A stretch of 64,000 nucleotides of DNA, from the NCBI RefSeq assembly GCF_000003815.2, contig NC_049995.1, forward strand, positions 13,731,551 to 13,795,550, read 5' to 3'. The stretch comes from Branchiostoma floridae (taxonomy: Eukaryota > Chordata > Leptocardii > Amphioxiformes > Branchiostomatidae). The position numbers and the translations under genes were made by a program. The notes beneath the pieces are model-generated. The model searched no databases, was not told the origin of the DNA, and saw nothing but the letters and a program-made list of their open reading frames with translations. Numbering within the stretch: position 1 is the stretch's first letter; every line of letters begins with the position of its first letter. Below are positions 1-9,027 of the stretch, in pieces.

Positions 1-87
1 ATCCACAACGGTAACGTGTACAGGAACGGGCAGGCTTTTGTTGACCCTGAGACATGTGATCAGCGCTGTACCTGCAAGGATGGGGAC
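1..87 (+). CDS. Exon: first half of VWC module (partial)
   Basis: The frame is open from base 1 to a GTGAGT donor at 88. The peptide has the VWC-like beginning with G-x-V-Y and the cysteine pattern DPETCDQRCTC. It continues in phase 0 into the exon at 528. The true start of the exon lies outside the window. Confidence 0.75.
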
Positions 88-3000
88 GTGAGTATTTTAT
101 GACTCTACTCTTTATCTACTCTTTATCTACTCTTGCAAGACGATGTCCTTTAAAGTTGCAAAGGTAATGATAATGAAAACTAGTACTGGCAATATTGCTA
201 GAAGCTAGAAATAAACTACGTATCGTTTGATGAAAGAAAAGACTGTAGTACTTGACCATAACGGGAATGGTCTCGTTCATCACACCTGGACTAGGACGTA
301 AGAATAAACATTTTCTCATCATAATGTTGAAAAAAAACTTTGCATGACATTGATTACCTATCATTATAGGAAATATTACTAAAATCAGATTGTACTACCT
401 TGATAACGAAACACCTTCTTTCAATATGCCTTGAAGTGGGCTTAGAAATACGTTAATTCTGGTAAAAAAAATTGAAAATTTGTACAATAACACACTTATA
501 GGCTGTACACATTGTGTTATCCCACAGGTGGTCTGTGAGCTGTACTGCTCCGCGGGAGACGCCCCTGCTGAGGACTGTTTTAAGCTGGAGCTGCCCGGAC
601 TCTGCTGTACCAAGTGGGTCTGCAGTGAGCAGGAGATGTACGCCACATACGACGAGTTTGGAATACAAGGTACATCAATCCCAGAATGTTATAAGACTAC
701 TTAATTGTTATGCGAAGACTCTCTTTGGCAACACAAAACTACCAATACCAAAGACTTAGTTCCCCTGTCTGTTCGTTAAACTGCCAAAACCGGATATATC
801 CGGCATACATATACATGTCCTGTGTGCCGTGCCCGGTTATAACCGGGATAGCCCATTACCCCGAAGTAGCAGCTTTAATTTGCGCGCGCGTAGCGCACGA
901 ACCCCGGAAGTTAGGGACTTCGGCCTTGTTCGGGTGTCTCTTTTCTGGGGTCAGCGGCCAACCCTGGCACTGATAGCATTTTATAGGGCTGAAACTCTGG
1001 CAGTTTAAGGGTTAAGGAACAGTTGCAGAGACTATAGCTAGAACGTATTTCTTTTGAATGTGTTTTTACTTGTCATTGATATAAAGAATAAGACAATAGC
1101 CAGCAAGCTCATTTTTGTTATTTTACCATTTTATATTGAAAATAGATCTACACCACGTGGGTAAAGGTTAGACATACATGTGGACATAAGATGGGCCAAA
1201 TAACAGTTACTCTAGCAACTGGCCGTTTCAGGTAGGATACACTACTTTTGTCAGAGCAGTATGTAAACCCTAACTATGAATTGATATGTCAAGGATATAA
1301 AGAAAATACATAAATTCATGTTTGTTATTAACTTTTTACATTGCTTAGTGAACCGGAACGTGGATGGATCCACCCTGACTGTGTTTGTGGTGAGGCAGAA
1401 CAGTCACCACATTGCGGCAGCGGGCGAAGGCAAGTAGTTCAGGGCTTCCGTGGAAGTGTATATCATACATCTGATCTGATTGAAAACAATTTTTCGGTTC
1501 TGAGCAAGAATTCACGCAATTTCAAAACATTCCAGCTTCTAAGTTTATCATATTGCCAAAGAAACGGAAAGGAAAACATGTATGCGATGGTAACACTTTT
1601 TTTTTTTAAATTTCCTTCTCAGAGGAAACGCCGTGTGAAACTGCCCGAACCACAGCCTTGAACACCAACGATACCTTGACCGGTGGTTACGTGCCGACCT
1701 GCTCGGACACAGGCGCGTACATGCCCGTACAGTGTCACGGGAGTACCGGGGAGTGCTGGTGCGTGGACGGGCAGGGACAGGAGGTGTCCGGCACCAGGGT
1801 TGGAGCTGGATACGCCCTACCTGACTGCTCCGGTACGAAAAGTTTAAAGCCAATCTGTAGTTAGATACTTAGAGATAGGATAGAAATAGAATTCGTACAA
1901 ATTTCAGAAGCAAAATCTATATTGATAACTTCTGAAAATAATTTCATCAGGTTGGTAGAATATAGGATACAAGAGAATTCTTATAGGATAAAAGAGAATT
2001 CTTTTTACATTGCCAGGAAGTACTTTTCTTACGTTTCTATGTCTCTCAAACACCTTCCTCAGAGATCCGTAAGCAAAGTAGGTACTTACTTGTTGTGTAA
2101 AAAGAATTCTCTTATATCCTATATTGAGAACTTAAGTTTTTTGTGGATACGTAGCACAGTGTTTCCTTGACAAAAAAGCACACCTAATTAAAATGTTGCT
2201 TCGTTGTTGCTTGCAATTTGTTCATTACTAAAGTTCTATGGATGCATACAAGATTGCTTCTAACTCCCTGTTTTCTTTGAAGAAATAAAAGCCTTTTAGC
2301 CATCTTACACAAAACGCCCACGTCAATATGCGAGGCGCATTATTACTTGATATCCACCACTATCACTGCGATAAAGACTAAATAATTAGAATTCTGGACC
2401 AAAAAACGTGCTGCCAACTAGGCTTGGCGTTAGTTTGTAATTGATGGATCAAAAGCTGTCATAAAACAAAATTATATAAATCATAACAAACGGCATACTG
2501 TGATTTTGCCAATTGAGGCTTTTATCTTCGGTAATTCGCTTAATTTATCGTTCATTGGGGCTTTTATGTCATTTCCCGTTACTGTAACCTAATTAGCAAC
2601 TGCTGCATCGTTCATTACGGTCGATCCAAACAGATCACTACAGGAATATTGAATAGGTTTCTCGACCAAGACATTTGTCTTTTTTTAATTTCTGTAACTT
2701 TTCAGTCATACTTTTTTTTCAGCTATGACTGTATGTCCATAGATCAGGAACTATTCATCAAAAGTATCAACATTAGAAGGAGGAGATTCTTTCCTACGAA
2801 ATATCATACAAGGATTATAAACTTCATTTGTATAAAGTGTTGTCTAATAATGTTCAACATTATAACGGTAATCTTTTACATGTTATCTTAAAAACGACCC
2901 CTTATGCATGTACAAAAGTGAAAGACATAGCAATACTTAGTGTTAGTTGTACCAAAATACAAGCAAGTGTATACGTAGTTACAGCTTGATGAAAACTTGG

Positions 3001-6000
3001 AACGAAATTTACAACGTATTAAACTGCTAAATTCGGAAGAGATAAGCCAACATGTATGTTTTGCACCTAACATAAGATTTGAAAAAGGGGAAGACGCGTC
3101 AACTATAATAATGGTTTACGATTGCTTAAATCCCCTTCACTTCCTGATTGCAGACTACACCGTCTTGTCCTGCCGCGTAAAGTTCTGCACTGTGACGTGA
3201 TAGGCCCATAATAAGGTTTTGCACCGAAAGTTACATAAAAACAGCGCAACAGTCGTTATACCCCCCTCACATTAGACGCGATTCGATCAGACGACGAGTC
3301 TGCGAGCTCTAAATTACGAGGAGGCATGACCCTGACGGGAAGGGGGAACTCTGCCATTTCTTCGTCGGCATTAGCGTCATGCCTCCTCGTAAATTTGAGC
3401 TCGCAGACTCGTCGTCCGATCGAATCGCGCCTAATGTGAGGGGGTATGAGTACGAACAAAAGGTGAGAAAAAAGTCAATTTAATTATGATTTCCGATTGC
3501 TTAAACCCTTCCACTGTTTGCAGACTACACCGTCCTGTCCTGCCCTGTCAAGTTCTGCACGGTGACCTGTCAGCACGGGTTCGCAGTAGGAGAGGACGGC
3601 TGCCACACGTGCGACTGTAAAGCTGAGCCAGGTCAGCTATCAGTTAACAAAATTCTTGTTAACAGTAAAAGTTTATAGTGAAAGAGATTTCAACATTGTT
3701 CACAAGTTATCGAATCATATACATTTCGGCAACAAGTAGCAAGATTTGCAATGGATATTGCACTTTAAATCTAAAAAAAGCTGCATTTTTTTCGAAAACG
3801 GAATATTCATTCTATTCCTTTATTGCAACGTCTTATAGATCACATTCTAGATTGTATCATATCATTCATACAAACAGTATAGTTTTCTTCAATATCAAAC
3901 ATTTTTTTAAATGCACGCCATTGAGATATTCCCAAACCTTGCTGTTTCAGGACCCCTGGGTCACCTGGTCTTCACCATTGACTTCCCCGGGCTCGGTTAC
4001 ACCAGTGATATGGTGGACACCTCTTCAGCAGCCTTCCTGGGAACAGCTCAGGAGATAGAGACCAACGTAAGACGCCGTGTTATAGAATGATAATCTCCAA
4101 GAAGATCTTGCTGTGGTTTAAGACAATATCATAAGCTTGGGAAGGAGTTTAGCCGGCAGACGAGTTTTATCGTGGTAGAATTAAACTCCTCTGCAGGCTA
4201 AACTCCTTCCCCAGCTTATGATACTGTCTTAAACCCCACAAGATCTGCTTGGATATCAATAGAATGAGGCAGCTTTGTTCACTTAACGATCTGTAAATGA
4301 TGTACAGATTGATTTATTTCTTTATGTTTGCATATCTATGAAAATGTCTATTTGCTTTATAACACGAGTTAACTTTCGCATTTCGAGTTAGTTATTCGTA
4401 TACTACCAAGTGAAATTGACGGCGACGATGACAATAACGAATACGAATCGTTTAGAGTTGATGGCATTGCTATTCACTTGCAAAAGCATTAGGTGGTAAG
4501 CAATGTTACAAAAACTATTGCCCAACGTTATCTTCTGGTCAAAAATATACGACTGGTTAAAATGTGACAGTTCAACCCCATCACTTACTGTGGGTAATTT
4601 GCTAGGTCTAGTTTCTGATCCTTGTATTTCAGCATCAAAGGACCAACATTCAAACTGTAAGGAAAATACGGGAATGATAACAGAGATATTTTCAATGCTG
4701 TTTATTAAACCCTTAAACTGCCAAAGCCGGACATATCCGGCACACATATACATGTCCTATATGCCGTGCCCTGATATATCCAGGATAGCGTATTCTCCCA
4801 AAGTAGCAGCTTTGCACGCGTGTAGCGCACGAACCCAGGAAGTAAGGGACTTCGGCCTTGTTCGGGGGTTTCTTTTGGGAGGTGAGCGGCCAACCCTGGC
4901 ACTGATAGCATATTTTCTAGGGCTGAAACTCTGGCAGTTTAAGGGTTAAAACTCACCAAATGTACACTAATATGTTACGGATATTCTTCACAGATTAAAA
5001 GTGAGCTACTCTCCAACACAACCTGCTACGGAGTCTCTGTTTCATCGCTGAGGTAGGACCATCATTTTGTTTTCTACCTGCGCTGGCGGTTGAACGGGAA
5101 TAAACTTAAGGCAGATGATGATGGTGACAATGATGATGATAATGATGGTGATGTTGTTGTTTATGCTGCTGGTGCTGTCGTTTATTGTAATATTGTTTGT
5201 GATGATTATGTTGATGGCCATGATGACAAAGATTATGATGATGAAGATTTGATTACAATGTTGTTTGTGATGATGATTTAGCCTGGGTACCATCCGGAAA
5301 GTAGTTCGCTCCGACGTTCATCATATACTATATGCAGTCGCGTCTAGCTCTGACATTCATTTTGCACTATATTCAGTCGCTTCTTTGCTGTTCCGTCAAG
5401 GAACCCTGATCATCTTAACGTCTGGAATCGTTCAAATTTTGGACGCAGGCGCTGATTGGTCCCTACACATGAGCGAATTATAGAATGGGTTCAAGCGCTC
5501 GTTCGAACCGGTGTTCCAACACCCGAAACGCCCTCCATCCGCTTGCCGGAGAACTTGTTGTCATCGAACCAGCGCTCTAGAATCCATTCTTGATTCGCTC
5601 ATTAACCGCTTGTACCCTTTTTTGACCAAACGGTTTAAATGGACAGGTCTCCAGATGGATAGCAGAAGCGAACATAGGAGCGAACTACTATCCGGCTAGT
5701 ACCCAGGCTAATGATGATTATGGTGTAGATGTGATGATGGTTGGGATTATTATGGTGATTGTGATTATGAAGATGATGATAATGTTGATGAAAAAAAATG
5801 CAATTCGTCGTGTTCCTCCCGGCAGCAAGGGCACCGGAAACGTCGGCGTTATCGCTTCCGGTGCGATCACGGCCGGGGAGGATGAGATGACGCCTGCGCA
5901 CACCCTCCTGACCATGTCGTCACTAACTGGTCACGTGGGTAGCCTACAGATGGGTAACGTGGGTGAGGACAGTCAGTCTTCTCTTGGCTCGTAATAAGTA

Positions 6001-8847
6001 GGAGTTCCCAGCTTGAGTTACAAAAAGATGAAAGGATACCATTCTTTGTGCAATATTTGAGTTCATTTTTATCAATTCTTTTAGAAACTTTCTACGAATA
6101 TATCATTGAAAATCACTACAGATGGGTAACGTGGGTGAGGACAGACAGTCTTCTCTTACATGTAGCTCGTTATGAGTGGGTTGCTAGCCGGAACTTTAGA
6201 CAATTAAAGGATAGCCTTTCTTCCTGCCTAAGGGTTCAGGCAAGAGACTGGCCCCATACTCCTCTCCGTAGGGCTCTCCATGTTTCACGGTCCTTTACAC
6301 TTTGCACTAGTAATTTTGTATTTCATTTTAATGTAAACGTTAAAGGATTTCATTCGAACATATAATTGAAAATCCCTTAGTTTAAAACAAAATAAAAGCC
6401 ACATGGACCTAACGTACTACTGTCTCTAATGAAACCTTTTAGAATCCACTTACATTTACCAGTACACCAGCCTGCATGTGGTATGGCATAAAGATCTGAG
6501 GTATGATATAAAGTCTTTGATAATGTTGTGCTTCATCCAGACTTCCCTGACGCCAGCTGCTGTCCCAGCGGCTTCACACATCGTAACGGTTCGGGCAGGT
6601 GCTACAAGTTTGATATGGTAGGCTGACAGGTTCTGGATAAATAACACTTATCTAAATCAATATTTGAAACACTATTCAAATATATATTTGTATCCACTGT
6701 CTTCATCCTGTATATCATTATGTAGATAGCCTAGGATGCCTTTGTTGTCGCAATAGCTTGTTCGTGTGTTTAAGACCATTGTAAAGTACTGCTAGGTGCT
6801 TTAATACAGGCGTCGAAGAAAGTGTAGACTTCACCCCAACGAAATATACGTTATGATAAATTACTGAATGACAGAAGACTTTCAATTTACGCAGACTAGT
6901 ATACTCACTGGTATAGATATAGATCGCAACAAAAAGATAGCTGATCGATTCATAATATACATACCTAACACATAGAATTACATCCTACTGAGCGAGTTCC
7001 ATTTCTTTTCGCTTTTTTTGTGACGGTTAAAATGTAGGAATATTTTGCAACAAAATATATGTCTAAAATCATTAGTAGTGTGAAATATTGTGGGTGTGAA
7101 GTAGTGAAGCTTGAGTTTTCTCAGTATATTCAGTTATGCTCTCCCTACCTTCTGTAGAATAATGAGTTCCTGAGCTGGGAGGACTCCAAGGCGCTGTGTG
7201 AGGCTGCCGGAGCCGACCTGCTCAGTATCGAGGATGAGGACGAGAACGCTTACATCCATCACTATGTGGTGGAGAACATCCTGTCGGCTGGTGGGCATCA
7301 AACATCCTAAATTTCTATCACAATTCATACTGCGAGACAAGTTCAAATGAATCAAATATAACTTTCAGACATTCTTCAAATATACTTACATGTTGTATTA
7401 GAAAACAAACTGAACGTATGAGATCACATACATAAACAAAGCTAGGAGGCATTTTATTCAGATTATTGTGGAGAACATTATATCGGCTGGTGAGCACTAA
7501 ATCCCCTGGCAATTTTAATCATTCTTATCATACCTTCCTGTCCTTATAGACAGAGTTACTGTGAACCCTGAGATATCGCTCTACTATATGTTTGTGTACT
7601 TTGTATATCTAATGATACATATTAATAGATTTGTTTGGACTCGATGTAATCGAAGTAATCTGTTATATCTTATCTGAACCTTACGTCCCGCATTACCGAT
7701 TGGAGCTTTCATGAATAGATAACGGTGTAAACAAACAACAATGAAGAAAGTGAACTCACCGTAGCGTTTTATTTCGGTAATACGTGTTTCTATTTCAAGA
7801 TGAAATAAAGATTAAAAATGGCTTCTTGCACAACGCCATATGCATTTCAAGAATGTGTTTTTCTAAACAGACCACCCTCAGTACATCCACTGGACCAGCG
7901 GTAACGACCTGCAGCAGCAGGGGCACTTCGTGTGGGCGACGGGAGGAGTCGTCAACTACCGCCGCCGGCCTGGCGACTCCGTCCGGGACTACGCCGAGAA
8001 AACCGCCAAGCGCTGCATCGCAGGTAATTGTGTGGGAGATTTCATTTTCAACTTCGTCTTCAAAGAAGATGTCAAACTATGGGCAGGAATTTGCAATAAA
8101 CCTTCACATTGTAGTTCTAACATAATCAACAACATGTTGGACTGCTGGCCCTGACAAAGTCAACTCCACAGTTTCCCAAAGCATCTCTTTCGTCTTTATC
8201 TGTTGACGTTACACAAGTCCTGGATGTACATTAACATGTATATCCATCCTTTTGATAACCTGATCAAGTTGATCGAGGCCAACACCTTGTTCCGTTTTTT
8301 TTGGCAAAAAAAAATGATATAATGCAAAAATTATGAAAGTAAACACCTAAATTTCTTCTTACGTAAGGTAGTTCCAGGTGGAAGGTGTTAACATATGGTA
8401 TTGCCCTCCGTAATTGGTGGACATCCCAAAAAGTTCGAAACTGAATCGAAAAGTGACGAATATTACTTCCTTTGCTCTTTCAAACCATCCTTATAATTTC
8501 GGTCTAGTTGCCCGAACAACATTAACCTGCTAAATATATAAAAGGTTAGTGTGATACACGTAGATGCATGCATCGTAGAGGGAGGCCATGCACCAGGTGG
8601 AGAGACAACTTGCAGAAGTACCTAGGCCCCACCTGGCCACAGACTGCAAGATGCAGAAGAGCCTGGAGTAGTTCAAGTGAGGGGTTCCTCAGAGACAATG
8701 CCCTGTGATATACACATCTCTATGTATGTTTTCCAATCAGGAGGTGACCTTGTAGCCGCAGCCACCCTGGACCAGACCCGCTGCAGCTTCCAGCTGTACT
8801 ACATCTGTGAGAGGGCTTCTCTCTGTCCCGCACGCTGTGCACCGTGA
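1..8847 (+). CDS. Secreted VWC / thyroglobulin-1 / antistasin / C-type lectin mosaic protein (5' partial)
   Basis: Eleven exons: 1-87, 528-669, 1623-1832, 3524-3631, 3951-4066, 4994-5052, 5826-5953, 6541-6617, 7158-7290, 7871-8023 and 8741-8847. All have AG/GT borders and join in one frame to give 439 residues and a TGA stop. Domain order: a von Willebrand C module (exons 1-2, ending CCTKWVC), a thyroglobulin type-1 repeat (exon 3, CWCVD core), an antistasin-like cysteine module (exon 4), a roughly 80-residue segment that may be SEA-like (exons 5-7), and a C-type lectin fold (exons 8-11, ending CSFQLYYICE). Most modules are bounded by phase-1 introns, as expected for exon shuffling. The product should be extracellular, but no signal peptide is visible because the 5' end lies outside. 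The lectin domain shows no EPN, QPD or WND motif, so calcium-dependent sugar binding is doubtful. I do not recognise an orthologue. Confidence 0.85.
528..669 (+). CDS. Exon: second half of VWC module
   Basis: Acceptor cccacag precedes 528 and a GTACAT donor follows 669. It encodes eight cysteines in VWC spacing, including the CC-x-x-W-x-C ending, and leaves in phase 1. Confidence 0.8.
776..1015. mobile_element. TTAA-flanked MITE (piggyBac-like), copy 1
   Basis: This intronic element of about 240 bp ends in GGCAGTTTAAGGGTTAA and starts with TTAAACTGCCAAA, an inverted terminal repeat. It matches the copy at 4705-4949 along its whole length. TTAA target sites and CCCTTAA ends suggest a non-autonomous piggyBac-type transposon. 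No transposase is present. Confidence 0.75.
1623..1832 (+). CDS. Exon: thyroglobulin type-1 repeat
   Basis: A complete 70-residue thyroglobulin type-1 module lies in one phase 1-1 exon. Visible hallmarks are C-x-x-A-R near the start, YVPTCSDTGAYMPVQC, the CWCVD core with following G-x-x-V-x-G-T-R, and PDC at the end. In other proteins this module binds or inhibits cysteine proteases; no inhibitory role is shown here. Confidence 0.93.
1958..2126. repeat. Small inverted repeat in intron
   Basis: Two adjacent motifs containing ATAGGAT...AGAGAATTCTT face an inverted AAGAATTCTCTTATATCC about 110 bases later. It could fold into a hairpin or be a MITE relic. The rest of the intron 1833-3104 holds nothing I can name. 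Confidence 0.5.
3105..3200 (+). pseudogene. Truncated copy of the antistasin exon
   Basis: The polypyrimidine tract, AG acceptor and about 48 bases of coding sequence of the exon at 3524 are repeated here, beginning at the same attgcttaaa landmark. The copy hits a TGA after CTVT and then diverges. It is an intronic pseudoexon, not a second module. Confidence 0.8.
3257..3448. mobile_element. Fold-back MITE, TATACCCCC family
   Basis: This 190-bp palindromic element has arms of about 75 bp that are inverted copies (CACATTAGACGCGATTCGAT against ATCGAATCGCGCCTAATGTG). It begins TATACCCCC and ends GGGGGTAT. Its ends resemble those of the element at 42373-42590. It sits in the intron before the antistasin exon. 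Confidence 0.8.
3524..3631 (+). CDS. Exon: antistasin-like cysteine module
   Basis: Acceptor tttgcag and donor GTCAGC bound a phase 1-1 exon. It encodes seven cysteines in the pattern C..C..C..GF....GC..C.C, typical of antistasin-like or short VWC-like modules. A broken copy of its first half lies upstream at 3105-3200. Confidence 0.75.
3951..5953 (+). CDS. Three exons: cysteine-poor segment, possibly SEA-like
   Basis: Exons 3951-4066, 4994-5052 and 5826-5953 splice in frame (phases 0, 2 and 1). They give about 100 residues with the hydrophobic start LVFTIDFPGLGYTSDM, an alternating strand/helix look and a single cysteine. The opening resembles SEA domains, but I see no GSVVV cleavage motif, so the domain name is tentative. 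The acceptor for the third exon (ggcag before 5826) has a weak pyrimidine tract but is the only one that keeps frame. Confidence 0.65.
4091..4258. mobile_element. Fold-back MITE with 8-9 bp target duplication (hAT-like), copy 1
   Basis: The long inverted arms run tctccaagaagatcttg...aaggagtttagcc and back. The sequence ATAGAATGA flanks both sides (4082-4090 and 4259-4267), which fits an 8-bp target-site duplication of hAT-type elements. Related copies lie at 8857-9027 and 42606-42790. Confidence 0.75.
4705..4949. mobile_element. TTAA-flanked MITE (piggyBac-like), copy 2
   Basis: The termini TTAAACCCTTAAACTGCC and GGCAGTTTAAGGGTTAA are near-perfect inverted repeats bordered by TTAA. Internal sequence matches copy 1, including the tagcgcacgaaccc and gacttcggccttgttcgg blocks. 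The open frame through the element is not a gene. Confidence 0.8.
5085..5790. repeat. GAT-rich trinucleotide microsatellite, split by a TIR element
   Basis: Degenerate gatgat/gttgtt repeats occupy about 5110-5278 and resume at 5711-5790. They are interrupted by the element at 5279-5710. They lie in the intron before the exon at 5826. Confidence 0.8.
5279..5710. mobile_element. 432-bp element with about 40-bp terminal inverted repeats
   Basis: The left end TAGCCTGGGTACCATCCGGA and the right end TCCGGCTAGTACCCAGGCTA are inverted, and the similarity continues through agtagttcgctcc. ATGATGATT occurs on both flanks, but since the flanks are GAT repeats this may be coincidence rather than a target duplication. 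No coding capacity is seen. Confidence 0.75.
5945..6210. repeat. Partial tandem copy of exon edge and donor (exon 5826-5953)
   Basis: The block starting ctacagatgggtaacgtggg, which spans the exon end and GT donor at 5953, recurs at about 6117 with the next roughly 90 bases of intron. The copy keeps an intact donor but no exon body. Confidence 0.75.
6541..8847 (+). CDS. Four exons: C-type lectin-like domain and stop
   Basis: Exons 6541-6617, 7158-7290, 7871-8023 and 8741-8847. The fold is recognisable from C-x-x-G-F....CYKF at its start, W-x-x-A/S-x-x-x-C (WEDSKALC), A-x-L-L-S-I, a central HWTSGND/FVWATGG stretch, and the final C-x-x-x-x-x-Y-I-C. The EPN/QPD and WND calcium/sugar motifs are absent. 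A short tail with two more cysteines precedes the TGA at 8845. Confidence 0.85.
7291..7870. repeat. Intron with a partial copy of the lectin exon end
   Basis: About 7464-7500 repeats the last bases of exon 7158-7290 and its donor (gtggagaacat...tcggctg|gtgagc), followed by a similar tail. The remainder of this intron is featureless AT-rich sequence. Confidence 0.65.
8574..8708 (+). pseudogene. LINE reverse-transcriptase C-terminal fragment
   Basis: An open frame reads RGRPCTRWRDNL...LGPTW...EGFL and stops at TGA 8706. This matches the familiar tail of non-LTR retrotransposon polyproteins (RGRP.TRW.DD...G..W...A.DR..W). It is a truncated insertion in the last intron of the lectin gene. Confidence 0.7.
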
Positions 8848-8856
8848 GACGACACT

Positions 8857-9027
8857 AATCTCCAAGCAGATCCTACAATGGCATAAGATAGTACCAAGCT
8901 GGCCAAGGAGTGTAGTCACACAAAAGGTGTCCATTTGCCTTGTAGCGAAACAAACTCCTAAGCCGGCTTCACTCCTCTGGCAGCTTTTGATACAACCTAA
9001 TGCTAACGTAGGATCTGCTTGGAGATA
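8857..9027. mobile_element. Fold-back MITE (TCTCCAAGCAGATC family), copy 2
   Basis: It begins taatctccaagcagatccta and ends taggatctgcttggagata, inverted ends of the family seen at 4091-4258. It lies just after the lectin gene stop, so it would be in the 3' untranslated region. Confidence 0.75.

Noticed and set aside
4503-4949. 148-codon plus-strand open frame
   Set aside because: More than half lies in the TTAA-flanked MITE; the equivalent frame in the other copy is broken elsewhere.
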